Assembly (NCBI RefSeq): GCF_004011695.2
Contig: NC_082405.1
Location: 310,001-374,000, forward strand
Length of the DNA stretch: 64,000 bases
Source: Ascochyta rabiei
Lineage: Eukaryota; Ascomycota; Dothideomycetes; Pleosporales; Didymellaceae
Direction of reading: 5' to 3'
The notes under the pieces are model-generated. The model was not told the origin of the DNA and did not search any database. It saw nothing but the letters and a program-made list of their open reading frames with translations. The position numbers were made by a program, and so were the translations under genes. The first letter of the stretch is position 1, and each line of letters opens with the position of its first letter. This document shows positions 1-10,538 of the stretch, piece after piece.

Positions 1-335
1 GTTCGTTACCCCACAGACAGCGGCTCTTCACACCACTTTGGACGATGCTCGACATCACGACTCTCCACTTTCCGCCCAGTTTGTCAGCCAGATACACGCT
101 TGAGACGCGTTAAGGAAGCTACACGGTGCCCGCTTACCGTTTGCTCGCTGCTGATTGGCTGTAGTGTACGGGGTTTTCAAACGTCATTGCGGTGGGATGC
201 AACATCATTCTACGACTGACAGTTTTAAGTCCGTGTAACCCCTCTTGTTGCTAGAGATAAGTTCTTCCATATCGATTTTCGCGGGGAAATCATTCTTATC
301 CATCGCGAACATACCGAGAAGCAGAGTGATATACG

Positions 336-1252
336 ATGGCATCAGCGACTGGGATACCTCCAAACGCAGCTGCGGCGCGGGGACAGAGTGAAGAGGAGCC
401 GCTTCTGGGCCGGAGAGGCGATGCGAGTCAACCTGATGGACAGCCTCTGTATCAAAATCTTTGGACAGGTACGTGCACTAATTTCAGTGGTTCAGACAAC
501 TGGTTGACATCCTATAGGCACTGCAGCTATTGCACAAGGAGGCATATGGATCGTGAGTTCTGCCTAGAACAACATAATCAAGTTTGAGTCTTACTAAACC
601 ACGACAGCTCGCAGCCATCGTCTGGGGGAGTATCCTATCTCAAAAGCTCATCTTCTTCTCTGCTCATCCGGTAAGCTCCATCGAACCTTCTCACTAGGCC
701 ATCACTGACCACATTCTCCAGCTTCTCAATTCGGCCGGCTTCCTCCTGGCCATTCAAGCCGCACTCGTCCTCCAGCCGACACACACCCCTGAACAAAAGC
801 GCTCCGGCACACTCGCCCACGTCCTCTTCCACGTTGGTGGCGCATCCGCCTTGACCGCCGGTCTTGTCATCATCGAGTTGAACAAAGCGGGCCCGGGGCA
901 CGAGCATTTCAAGTCGCCTCACGCAATCCTCGGCCTCACGTTTTACATCCTGGTGTACATCCAGGCCATCGTTGGGTTCACGCAGTACTACACTCCGAGC
1001 CTGTATGGCGGTGTCGACAAGGCGAAGAGCATCTACAAGTATCACAGGATTAGCGGCTACGTGATTGCGACGCTAGGTCTTGCGACTATATGTGCAGCGA
1101 CATGGACAACGTACAATCTGAATTTGGCGCACATGCAGCATTGGGCAGTCATTGTTGCAAGTGTGCTCGTGCTGGCCGGCACTGTGCCGAGGATCAGGTT
1201 GAGCAAGTTCGGCCTGAAGAAGGACGAGGGGCAGATCAGGCTGCAGTCGTAG
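336..1252 (+). CDS. Cytochrome b561-domain membrane protein
   Basis: Four exons join in frame: 336-468, 518-552, 608-670 and 722-1252, giving 253 residues; all introns are GT-AG and about 50 nt. After a soluble N-terminus of about 40 residues the protein has a run of membrane helices: one around WILAAIVWGSILSQ, then FFSAHPLLNSAGF, AHVLFHVGGASALTAG and SPHAILGLTFYILVYIQAI. Histidines sit in the helices (FSAHP, LFHVGG, SPHAILG, KYHRISGY), matching the paired haem-binding histidines of the b561 family. Family knowledge: such proteins are transmembrane electron carriers, often ascorbate-linked ferric reductases of endomembranes. There is no DOMON domain, so it resembles the short CYB561D2 type. 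The physiological partner cannot be told from sequence. Confidence 0.8.
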
Positions 1253-1572
1253 CCGGCACGGCTTTGCGAAGAGAAAGGAGAAGCGCTACACGATTGGATG
1301 ATGGAGGAACTTGTATTCGAAATGCTCGAAGCTCAGGATCACACATGACGCTGCATATCCTGGGTGTTGAAGGTGTCACCACGTTTTGTCAGATTCCATT
1401 GGCGCATTTGAATTTGGAAATTGACTGTTTGTATACCAAGACCAATTTGCAACAACCCTTTTCAAGTCACTCCCCAGTATTCACACTCTGGATCCCTATA
1501 ACCCTTACAACGACCTCCATGCGAACCTACACTCACAACCCCACCCCCAACCCCAGCCAACGACCATCGAAC

Positions 1573-1818
1573 ATGTGCACGTCGTACGAATTCAACTACC
1601 TCCGCTGCCAGCGCGAAGTCAAGCGAAACTGCAAGCACACCGACCACTTCCGGTGCGAATCAGGCATGTGCAAGGACGACGACCACGTGCACGCGACGCT
1701 GACGAGAGCGGAGAAGTGTCCCGTGCACGCCATGGGCGAGGAAAAGAAGTCGAAACGTGCAGCCCACAAGGACAGGGAGCGATGCGAATGGCCAGAAACA
1801 AATTGCCGGCCCATGTAG
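1573..1818 (+). CDS. Small Cys/His-rich hypothetical protein
   Basis: A single-exon reading frame of 81 residues starting MCTSYEFNYLRCQ. It has about eight cysteines and several histidines in a charged, Lys/Arg-rich protein, ending in CEWPETNCRPM. There is no signal peptide or membrane helix. Paired Cys and His spacings (for example CKHTDHFRC) could bind a metal, but I recognise no named domain. The frame stays open further upstream, to about 1090 in this reading frame; I chose the ATG at 1573 because the Cys-rich character begins there and the upstream part overlaps the b561 gene. The composition is not random-looking, yet expression is unproven. It could be a shadow frame. Confidence 0.45.
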   Translation: MCTSYEFNYLRCQREVKRNCKHTDHFRCESGMCKDDDHVHATLTRAEKCPVHAMGEEKKSKRAAHKDRERCEWPETNCRPM

Positions 1819-1859
1819 GTGGGGAAGATGGTGGACGGTGAGTGATCATGTGTGTGTGT

Positions 1860-1931
1860 GGGGGGGGGGGGGGGAACATACACGTCATGTGCAGGATATC
1901 CACGTCCACCAGATATAAAAAAAAATATAAA

Positions 1932-1958
<27 letters not shown>
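1860..1958. repeat. Poly-G run and TA microsatellite
   Basis: A run of about 15 G at 1860-1874 is followed by an A-rich stretch and a TA dinucleotide repeat at roughly 1932-1958. They lie between the convergent small Cys-rich gene and the GH131 gene, so a polyadenylation/termination zone is likely. Length is expected to vary between strains. Confidence 0.9.
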
Positions 1959-1963
<5 letters not shown>

Positions 1964-2011
1964 CGTTCGAGACTAGCTACCGTTCGATTTTCCAGCGTGC
2001 TGCGTGGCCGT

Positions 2012-2948
2012 TTACTTCGGGCTCACGATTGAAGTCGTCAGCGATCCGCTCTCGACGTACACGCCGCTGAAGTACCAGTCCTCGGCCCCGGTTCCGTCAT
2101 TGCCCTGTCGCGGCAGACGGAGCACGCCCAGATGCCAGTCCGCGCCGTTGCTCGACGTGCTCGCAGAAAACGGTCCAGCGGTCTTGACGAGCGTGTTGTT
2201 GCCGGTCGAGTGCCAGAAGGTGACTTGTTGGGAGGAGAAGTTCTGGGGTCGCGTTAGTGCGGAGGAACACACCAGCTACGCAGAAGAGAGAGAGAGAGAG
2301 AGAGAGAAAGAGATGGGAGAAGGAAGAGTGTGGCTTACAATTTCATAGACGACGTTGTGCCACTCGTCTGCCTTGAGCTCCACCTTCCACTTGCTCTGCC
2401 CACCCACCATCCACTGCAGGTTGGTGTTTGACGTGCCCTGTTCGCCGCTGATCCAGCCGTACTTGAGCTCCGTGAAGTGGCTCTCGAAGAAGCAGATCTG
2501 GTGCTCGTTGGTTGCGCTCGGCACGTTTGTGCTGCCCCTCTTGATGCTGAAGTGGTAATACACGGTGCCCGAATTGATGGCTGCTTTGGTCTGCGGGATC
2601 AGCTCGGTGCGCCACATGTCCGAGTTCCACTTTGCGGTGCTGTCGATTGTGATTTTCGCGCCTTGCTTGGAGTTGGTGTCGCCCGCGTTCTTGTAGGACG
2701 GCGATAGATTCACGTAGGAAGTCACTGGCCCGGAGCCGTGGATGTAGTACTGGTAGGGCCCAACCTGGTTTGCCCACGACCATTTGTTGAGGTCGGACGA
2801 GCTGGTGAAGTCATTGAAGCGACCGTCCCAGAGGATGGTTCCTGGGTTCTATTAGCTTGTTTTCCTGATATTCAATCGTGAAGAGACGGAGTTTACCAGC
2901 GGATACAGCGCTGACGAGCGCGTTGAGAATGGCTGCTTTGCCAAACAT
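2012..2948 (-). CDS. Secreted GH131 beta-glucanase (candidate)
   Basis: Three exons on the minus strand: 2897-2948, 2339-2841 and 2012-2242, giving 261 residues. The N-terminus MFGKAAILNALVSAVSAG is a signal peptide; the mature enzyme would start at TILWDGRFNDF. Further recognisable blocks are WSWANQVGPYQYYIHGSG, TELIPQTKAAIN, HQICFFESHFTELKYGWISG and ASTSSNGADWHLGVL, which I know from glycoside hydrolase family 131 proteins of ascomycetes. That family cleaves beta-1,3/1,4/1,6-glucans of plant or fungal walls outside the cell. No separate cellulose-binding module is present. An AG-dinucleotide repeat (about 2284-2308) sits inside the second intron. A polysaccharide-lyase-like fold annotation is the main alternative. 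Confidence 0.75.
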
Positions 2949-3762
2949 CTTGAGAAGTGGTTTGATGTCCCGTATGTGAAGGGGTAATAGAATGAGATGG
3001 AGTGCCACAAGTGACTTTTGTAGCGGAGAGGCTGTCAAGCTCCTATATACAGCGCTTTTCGAGATTAAATACTGCTGTTACGGCGCCGGAGTCAAGGTCC
3101 ATAGAACGCCTCATCACCCGCAATAACTCGAAACAAACCATTAATGAAAAAACCCAATGTACAGGTAGTACGGCGGGATTGCGCGCAGGGACCCTCAATC
3201 AATATACATGCAGCCGCCGGCATCTTGAGTCGAATGACCTTGTAGTGGCGGCGAAGCGGTCCGGGAGCGATGCCGAACGCCGCGGGGAGATACAACAAAA
3301 CACATTATATGCAAGGACAGTGGTAATTGCACAAGGGAATCTAACGTGTCGACAGAACATGTTTACCATGATTGGGATGCATCGGTACAATAAGGTTTTC
3401 AAGATTAAGCAACATAGCCTATGTTGTCAACAAACAAAATTGGTCGCCTGTTTGATACCATTTTGGGCGTGCACGTTGCATACCGCTGTCCGTGGAGCTG
3501 TGCAAGTCCCAGCCCTTGGTCTGTTCACGAATCAAAACGTCGATCAATTTTTTGACAACTCTGAACATAGGCCGGGTAAAGCGCCCGCTTATTGCCCAAT
3601 GAAGCCCAAAGGCACGATGCTTACAGCCGAAAAGGACTCTTGTTTCTTAGGCTGAAGAGCTTGATTGTTTGAAATGCAAAACGGAAGGGTATCTAATGCA
3701 GAGAAGCCGTGATGACAGAAACAATAACCAAAGCGGCCAGCGCCTACAATAACCGCGCGCTC
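2949..3762. other. Intergenic, no supported gene
   Basis: Upstream region of the GH131 gene and 3' flank of the gene at 3763-4656. An open frame at 3002-3655 on the plus strand lacks any recognisable domain and starts antisense to the GH131 promoter; I do not support it. Confidence 0.5.
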
Positions 3763-4656
3763 TCAACGACGAGTTTCCACGATAGGAAAACAATCATAGC
3801 CAGTTCGCTTCTCTTCTCTTCTCAACTGCGTAGTTCTCGGCCCACCAGTCCTCCCTGTCCACTCCGCCAACCCATGCTCAGCATTCGCCCAGTAGTCCCT
3901 GGTTTTCTCGTACAGCACCATTCTGTCCTTGTAGTTCTGTACGGCAGCGATTTCTTTGAACCCCATCGGTCGCTCTTCCGCAGGTACTTTGTCAAACCCG
4001 ATCGTTGTGACCGAGTCCGCACGTCTAGGTCGGCCCGGGAGTGGTGGCGGTACCTCTTTCCTGGGAGGGGTTTCGTAGTCTGTGACGACCGAGTTTGCTG
4101 ACATGCTGTACATTGATATCTTGGGGTTGACGCGAGGAATATCTTTTGGAGGTGGCTCGGGTGCGACAAACAATTCCGGACTTTCTGAACTTGATGCAGA
4201 GTCCTGTATGCCCCAGTCCAAGCTCAAGTTTGGCCGTGCGGGTATTGGACTTGGCTTTCGTTGTACGAGTTGTGTTGATGTCGGGTCTGATCTTGTCGTC
4301 GCCGTAGTTGCGTGATGGTCGCTCTGGCTTCTCTTATGCCCCTCAGAACTGCGTGTATGTGATCCAGTGCGCAAACGTGATATGCTCCTCTTCAATGATA
4401 GACTGGGCCTCCGCACTGCATCCGTGAAGGTGTTAGATCTTCGCGGTACCTCGATTCTTCCACTGGCTGCGTATGTGTGTGATGGCAGTTCGTCGGGTTC
4501 AAGTGAAGACGGGGCGAAGTAGCTATCTAGTAATGTGTTGCCACCAGTGCCGCCAGTAATACTGACACCTCCGACATGGCGAGCGTGCATGGGACCTGAA
4601 ATCAGCCTTGACTTTGGCTGAGTCACGGCACACGAGTGGGAACCAAAAATAGGCAT
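3763..4656 (-). CDS. Pro/Ser-rich protein of unknown function
   Basis: Reading frame of 297 residues from an ATG at 4656 (MPIFGSHSCAVTQ). The first conserved-looking block is ARHVGGVSITGGTGGN, followed by a basic, serine-rich, low-complexity middle (SLSLKRSISRLRTGSHTRSS) with PxxP runs (KEVPPPLPGRPRR) that could bind SH3 domains. The C-terminal 70 residues are more ordered, with GFKEIAAVQNYKDRMVLYE and WANAEHGLAEWTGR. I recognise no family. The open frame extends upstream to 5112, but that part has a membrane-like, compositionally different sequence and probably is intron or leader; a 5' exon upstream of 4656 cannot be excluded. Confidence 0.55.
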   Translation of the reverse strand: MPIFGSHSCAVTQPKSRLISGPMHARHVGGVSITGGTGGNTLLDSYFAPSSLEPDELPSHTYAASGRIEVPRRSNTFTDAVRRPSLSLKRSISRLRTGSHTRSSEGHKRSQSDHHATTATTRSDPTSTQLVQRKPSPIPARPNLSLDWGIQDSASSSESPELFVAPEPPPKDIPRVNPKISMYSMSANSVVTDYETPPRKEVPPPLPGRPRRADSVTTIGFDKVPAEERPMGFKEIAAVQNYKDRMVLYEKTRDYWANAEHGLAEWTGRTGGPRTTQLRREEKRTGYDCFPIVETRR

Positions 4657-7110
4657 TGCGAGCTGTACGTTATAGCCGGGTTGTTGGGCGACGCAGACCC
4701 GTTGGATCGTATGTTTCAAAGGAAATGAAAGGTTTTGTGAGTGCGTCTTCTGAGTTGTAAGATAGGGCTTGATGAGTACTTGTCTGTACGGTACGTGAAC
4801 AACTCGGCAGCGATCGGAGTATCTATCAAGGCCAGCTTGACTTTCACCGCTGCGTACGTCAGGACAAGGGGCATGAGATGTGCAATACAAATGCTCGCGC
4901 ATCACCTGAAGCTCACCGTGTGGCCGAACGTTTGTGAAAAATTTACGTGTCTTGGGTCGGCTTGTCTGAGACACGTTGGGTTTGGAAGCGAACAGCTGTA
5001 CTGAAAGCAAAGCAACGATAACAATAACAACCTGAAAGTCAATATCTCGGAACCAGACGATCAAAGCATAACGGGAACAGAAGCATAGATGTAGTGGCCT
5101 CAGCCCGGTCATTGCAGCTTTCGCGGGGACAGAATCGGACTTCGGTGTTGATCAGATTGGGTATTGCGAGTAGGATGCCCCGGATTACTGCAAGGCTACC
5201 CACGAGCAAGTCGCGCCCGTCGCAGTCTTTCAACTGAACCTCCACATTGGGTCAAGTGGTCGACTGCTTTTAAAATCTTTGTCTCGCAGGATTGTGTCCA
5301 CAGCAGGGTTGCCACGGTCAGCCTCTCTGAAAAGACAGTCCACGACAGACCGACAGATCGACAGCCCTCGACAAACCACGTCTACGGTCACCAGAACGTG
5401 GAAAAAATCAGACAGTGGCATGTTTGATTAGCGATAATGGAGGTGCTGTAGTATTTTTTGGTAGATGTCGCGAAACGGGAGAGGCAGTTGCCCGTCCTCT
5501 GTGTAACCGCCTCCAGCTCAAGGAGGTGTGCGCCTACAGTTAACGATGACTGCACTTACAGGCAGCGACTAGAAGCCTATTTCTTCACGTCCGTGTCGCG
5601 GTGATGTCAGAAGTCGTGATGAAGCAGAAGACGTCTCTGAGATTCCCGGCGCGTCTCACCTCTCGTGAACTGCGCTAGTGACTTTTGGCCAATCACAGCG
5701 TACGCCGCGCCCTGAGCGAAGCTCGTGAACGACTCCATGTTGGTAAGGCATTGCATGAACTGTCCCCTGATCGATGAGGCTCGTACCTACGTGCTCCAGG
5801 CCCACTGCCGCTATGGCTGCATGTTGTTAGAGTGGCTGTCAGGCATCAAGGCTCAAACCTCAGAAGGCTCATGGCATGAGCAAAGGATGCAACGCTTATC
5901 GGCCAATGTGGTGGAGGACATGGCCTGTGGACAGATTCAAGGTATAGATAGGTACAGGTGATGTTCGGTCCTGGTATCACTATTCTACAGATGAACCTCA
6001 AGGCTCCAGTCATTGTGAAGCCGATGGCCCTGAGGTCAAGTGATGAGTTCAACGACAAGTACGATCTCGAGGGCAAAGGGCTGTATGGATGGGACTTGTC
6101 ATTGGTATCGTTGTCGTTGCTGAGGTTTCCGATATAGAAAGTGGTGACGGGGGATCAAGTACCCTGCCGAAGGTGTTGTTGTGTATCGGCCCTAGAGATA
6201 CCACGCTACCATGGTACGGGAGCTCAGTAGCGTGACTCGCATCAATAGAGCGATACATGGAATGGAGAGAAGTATGAGGGCAGTTCCAGCCCTCCACGGC
6301 ACCCGCAACTCAAAGCTGGCAGCTCTTGTGGTGACACTTCACTGCTGGTACTGAGACAGGTGGTGAGATATGTGTTGTGCGTCGGCCAATTGAGGACTTT
6401 TGCAGCATCTATGGGCAAGGTGAGATGGGTGATGTCACTGTTGTCAGAGCTCAGCTTGTCCTAGTGAGGATATCAGAAAAAAAAAAGAACCGTCTCTCGG
6501 AGGCTGTCGAGGGCGAGAGACTAAGCCAATAGCAGCTAGAGTTGTTTTCTACAGGCTTCGTGCTGTATCGCATTCGAAGTCGAGGCCACCAGTGACCACA
6601 CTGATACGACGCGGGGCTCAAGGGAGTGGGAGAGTGGCCCAATCAGTAACAGGTGTGGGGTGGGCGTGTTACAGTACCTATGACCGAATTGGGCGCAACG
6701 GCAGCGGTTCGGGAAAAGCAAATACGGCTGGTGTGTGGATGGCAGGGTCTCGAAAGGCTCGATCGATGAGGTTGTGACGACATGGAATCGAGATGCTCCC
6801 CACCAGAGGTCCAAGTGATGGGTTCACGGTGCTCGGGCAGCGTGTTGACAGCCGTAAACAAAGGCAGACCAGGTCCAATGGGGCCGTAGTGGAGAGGGCA
6901 CGTCCCACAAGCAGAGCCATCATGTTGAGGGGCGCAGCGAATCAAGGTGCTCGCTGGGCTCCCTCACGGAATGCGATGCGCAGGTGTCTCCATAGTGGGC
7001 TGCCGCTCGATCTCGCCGCGCAGGCGGGGTCAAGCGCGGCATCGAGACAGCAAGCAGGTCGATGGACGAGCTGGGAGTGTAAGAGGAGCAGCTGTGAGCA
7101 CCCTTGCGCA

Positions 7111-7170
7111 TGACAGGTCTCATGACAGGTCTCTAGACAGGTCTCTAGACAGGTCTCTAGACAGACTACA
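7111..7170. repeat. 12-bp tandem repeat, about five units
   Basis: Unit close to AGACAGGTCTCT; the first two units start TG instead of AG, then three near-perfect copies follow, ending at AGACAGACTACA. Confidence 0.9.
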
Positions 7171-7382
7171 GCATGCAGCATGCAGAGCGCTGGGCCCTGG
7201 CAGCAACGAGGCTCGATGCTCGACGCTCGACGGCGGGCGGTGGCAGCCGGAGCGAAAGAGGAGCACTGGAGCAGATGCACAAACACTTGTCAACTGCGTT
7301 TTCACTGCAGGGGGTGGACACGGACCAGGTAGTGGTTCCAAAGAAGCCTAGGCCCGCCTTTCGCGTCGTGGACGCGTCAGTG

Positions 7383-7389
7383 ACAACAA

Positions 7390-7429
<40 letters not shown>

Positions 7430-7450
7430 CGCAACGCAACAGCAACCGCA
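7383..7450. repeat. CAACAG hexanucleotide microsatellite
   Basis: About ten copies of CAACAG/CAACAA with a few CAACCG variants. It encodes Thr-Ala or Gln-rich runs in the overlapping frames, which explains the odd open frames here. Confidence 0.9.
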
Positions 7451-7654
7451 ACCGAGCAGAGCAGCGGTGCAGCCTCACGTGATTCGAGGCGGCGCCCCAC
7501 GCAGAAGAATGTGCTGGCCACTGCACGCACAACAGGCAGTGCGCCGGCCAAGTGCTGGCAGCGCGCTGACGGAGGGCTGGTCCAGAGGGCCTTCCTTGAT
7601 GATTGGGATGCGGCGCCTGTGGTTTGGATTCGCGTGCAGTCTAGTCAGTGCCTG

Positions 7655-7692
7655 GTCGCAGTAGTCGCAGTAGTCGCAGTAGTCGCAGTAGT
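7655..7692. repeat. 9-bp tandem repeat GTCGCAGTA
   Basis: Four head-to-tail copies of GTCGCAGTA, the last followed by a degenerate GTCCCAGGA copy. Confidence 0.9.
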
Positions 7693-8609
7693 CCCAGGAG
7701 TCGCAGCGCGCTAGGCTGGGGCAGTCGACGGGAGGCCGCTGTGACCACCGCCTGAGCCGCTTGTCATCAGGCGATACCTGTTCACCCTCACCGTGATCCC
7801 TCGCCCTCACGGCTTCACGATAATCCTCCGAGGCGCGCCCGCTTCCTTGTCGCACTGCTGCCATGCCCTGATCGCGACCACGACCACTGTTTCTTTGCGC
7901 ATTCTCACGACTTTCCTATACAATCGCCCCCACGCCCCCCTACACGCAACTACTGCTGCTGCTGCTGCGTGAGCCCACTCGCCGCCTCGCTCCTGCCCGC
8001 CGCCGCCTCTGCCCGCGGACCGCTCGCCGCGACCAGCAACCTCCACAGATCGCCCAACAACACCCGCCGCGCTCTGCCAACACCTCTCACGTGTCCAGCA
8101 CCGCGCACTCCGTTCGCTCCGCCCATCTGCAATTTTCTTTGCGCGTCTATCGCGCTGTGCGCCGCTGTCACCACTCGCACCTGGTAGCTACGCGCCGCCG
8201 TCTGAACGAGCATCTCTAACAAGCCTCCTTGCCTGCGACTCGCTTGCGATCCACACAGCTGCAAAGCGTGCGCGACGTTTTGCGCCTCTTTGGAATTGCC
8301 TCACCAAGGGCGCACATCTCCCTAGCCACCCGTGTAACCGCTTGTGCAGGCCGCACAGTCGCGTTCGCATCGTCCCGGACGCTTGCTGGTACCCGACCCT
8401 TACCATCAAATCTACCAACCTGCGTACTCGCCATCTCACTGCCATCCCCATTGGACCGGGATCGTCTCGCGCCTTGTCGCTGACCCTTTGGCATATCGTG
8501 ACCTCGTATCAACGTCCTTGCAGATTCCAATATTCAGGCCTTGGAATACATCAACACAATAACATAACCCACATTGTTCTTTGCGCAATTTGCAACAACC
8601 ACAAAAACT

Positions 8610-10538
8610 ATGGATTCCGAACGCCCTCATCTCTCCATCACCCTCCCCAGGAACTTCATGTTCCACTTTCGCGATGGGGCGGCTCCTCAAACGCCAGAGC
8701 CAGAGCCACAGGTTGCTGACCTTCAACCACCGCCTCCCCCACGACAGACGTTGAAGGTACGCCGTCGCCGCGCTACCCTCGTCCAGCATCAGGTTGAATT
8801 GGATTTGTCCATGCAAGAGAAGCCAATCCCCACCATCGAGGCAACCGACTTCCATTTCTGTTCATCAAACGCCCTTCCATCTCCCCCCTCCGCTCTAGAC
8901 AACGCCTACCTTTCACCCCCAACGAGTTTCGGTCGTCTCGTGTCACCGCCAAAGACTCCGGCTCACCAAGTAAGAACCATTGACATCTTTGATGGCCCAC
9001 AACACTGGGATGACCTGGAAACAAACCGAAGTGAAACGTCCAGCAGACCTACTTCGTCTTCTGGCTTCTCCGACTCATCCATCTCGTCTCGTGGTAGTAT
9101 GTACTCGTACCTGTCGCGAGGTGGCAGCTGCACAAGCCCAGAAGAGGAAATGTGCGATCCCTTCTCTTTCGATTCTCTGGAGATGAAGTACAATCAACCC
9201 AGCTCTCCGCTAGCAGCACACCAGCAACCTCGATCAGCTAAAAAGCTGAAGTTGAGGGCCACCTTCACGGAAGAAATGGACTTTCATCTGTGGAGGACGT
9301 ACATGAATTACCTTCAGGATCCTACAGTAACGCCGTTCAAGGCTGTACCCCTTACAACACCACCGAACGGGGTTTGCCACCGCGTTGCCAGGATGGCTCG
9401 CAAGACGTGGAAGGCACCGAGTGTGTCTCGTACTGCTGGTGTTCGCGCAGCTGTCCACTTCGGCTCACATTCCGGGACTCCAGACACTGTCAAGGCCTTG
9501 AAGAGTGGCAGCACTACGCCAATTGCAAGACCAAATAAGTCTTACTTGCGATACCCGACTGAGAAGCAGTGTCGAAAGCGACTTCGCGATTTGGCCAGGC
9601 AAAGGCCAACCCTATCTGCATACTATCAGCGTCTGCTCCATCGATCGCCCTCACCACTGCAATCGTCGCCACCATCGGACAAGTCAGAAGAACCTTGCGA
9701 GCCGCAGCCGCAGCCACATCAGAAGCCACTTTCATCTCCGTTTGGGCAAGACACATCTTCCTTTACCTTCTCGACACGGGACATGAATGTATCCTTGGCC
9801 ACGAGTACAGCTGCATCGATGCAAATGGGCAATCCTCTGTCACAGCTAGCCAATGACCTGACTCCCCGGCCAGAGCAAAAGAGCTGGTCAAGAGCGCGAT
9901 CGTCAGCGCATCAGAAGTCGCAGTCGCTCCATGTTGGGTTGGGACTCGGCCTGAGCAACGTTCTTGGCTCCCCTTTCCAGTCCTCATCGACAGTGGAGAT
10001 GGCCGATGCTGGCTCCAGCTCACACAACGCTCAGACGTGGCACGCACACACCGGCCTTCCGACACCACGACTTGGCTCACCTTTCCAGTTGCACGCCCCA
10101 CGCCCCAAGTCACGAGTGTTCAAGCGACGGGCCCTTGCCAACAGCTTTGAAGACAAGACGCGGAACCGGGGCAACAGCACCGTGGACGATATCTTTGGTG
10201 CCCCAGCGGAGTCGAGTCATCGTCGCGTGAGGAGTCGAGGCTTCAGCTTGGGTGACATGATGGAGGGCGCCGGCAGTCGACGGTTGCCTCTGTCGTCCAG
10301 TGGACCACCCGAGCTCAACCCCTTTGCCAACCTTCGTCCTCAGCTGCCCAGTCCTGTCCACACCTCGCCTGCTATCATGACTGAGGCCCACAGGCAAGGG
10401 ACGTTTCGCCTAGGAACACCGTTCGGCGGTCGGCCGAGTAACACGTTTCCCCGAGCATCCACCTCTTATGGTGGCTTCGAGCCTCCGGCGTCGTTTGAGC
10501 AACGGTTCGCTGCGGCTCCCGCTCCATCTGAACATTAG
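8610..10538 (+). CDS. Large conserved protein of unknown function
   Basis: Intronless frame of 642 residues starting MDSERPHLSITLPRNF at the first in-frame ATG. Much of it is disordered, rich in Pro, Ser and Gln. Two ordered basic blocks stand out: residues about 212-245 (LRATFTEEMDFHLWRTYMNY) and about 314-342 (YPTEKQCRKRLRDLARQRP followed by LSAYYQRLL). Together they look like a split helical, possibly DNA-binding, region. SPFQ-type motifs recur in the C-terminal half (LGSPFQSSS, RLGSPFQLH). I cannot name the family; the overall design (basic helical patch in a disordered protein) suits a transcriptional regulator, which is inference. It is not a TEA, Zn2Cys6, bZIP or C2H2 protein. The long non-coding flanks on both sides would fit a tightly regulated gene. 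Confidence 0.75.
   Translation: MDSERPHLSITLPRNFMFHFRDGAAPQTPEPEPQVADLQPPPPPRQTLKVRRRRATLVQHQVELDLSMQEKPIPTIEATDFHFCSSNALPSPPSALDNAYLSPPTSFGRLVSPPKTPAHQVRTIDIFDGPQHWDDLETNRSETSSRPTSSSGFSDSSISSRGSMYSYLSRGGSCTSPEEEMCDPFSFDSLEMKYNQPSSPLAAHQQPRSAKKLKLRATFTEEMDFHLWRTYMNYLQDPTVTPFKAVPLTTPPNGVCHRVARMARKTWKAPSVSRTAGVRAAVHFGSHSGTPDTVKALKSGSTTPIARPNKSYLRYPTEKQCRKRLRDLARQRPTLSAYYQRLLHRSPSPLQSSPPSDKSEEPCEPQPQPHQKPLSSPFGQDTSSFTFSTRDMNVSLATSTAASMQMGNPLSQLANDLTPRPEQKSWSRARSSAHQKSQSLHVGLGLGLSNVLGSPFQSSSTVEMADAGSSSHNAQTWHAHTGLPTPRLGSPFQLHAPRPKSRVFKRRALANSFEDKTRNRGNSTVDDIFGAPAESSHRRVRSRGFSLGDMMEGAGSRRLPLSSSGPPELNPFANLRPQLPSPVHTSPAIMTEAHRQGTFRLGTPFGGRPSNTFPRASTSYGGFEPPASFEQRFAAAPAPSEH

Larger units (their letters stand above)
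4657..8609. other. Long gene-poor region / leader of 8610 gene
   Basis: Nearly 4 kb without a frame I can support on either strand. The last 650 bases (about 7960-8609) are pyrimidine-rich and look like the promoter and long 5' untranslated leader of the gene at 8610. Several short tandem repeats sit between 7100 and 7700 (listed separately). Open frames here follow the repeats or have atypical composition. Confidence 0.6.

Noticed and set aside
1090..1572. Upstream extension of the small Cys-rich protein
   Set aside because: Overlaps the cytochrome b561 coding exon in another frame and has shadow-like composition.
3002..3655. 217-codon open frame on the plus strand
   Set aside because: No recognisable domain, starts antisense to the GH131 promoter, no codon pattern like the neighbours.
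4657..5112. N-terminal extension of the Pro/Ser-rich protein with a hydrophobic stretch
   Set aside because: Different composition and no ATG-supported continuity with the conserved part; more likely leader or intron.
7173..7664. 163-codon Thr/Ala-rich frame
   Set aside because: It is carried by the CAACAG microsatellite and has no other support.
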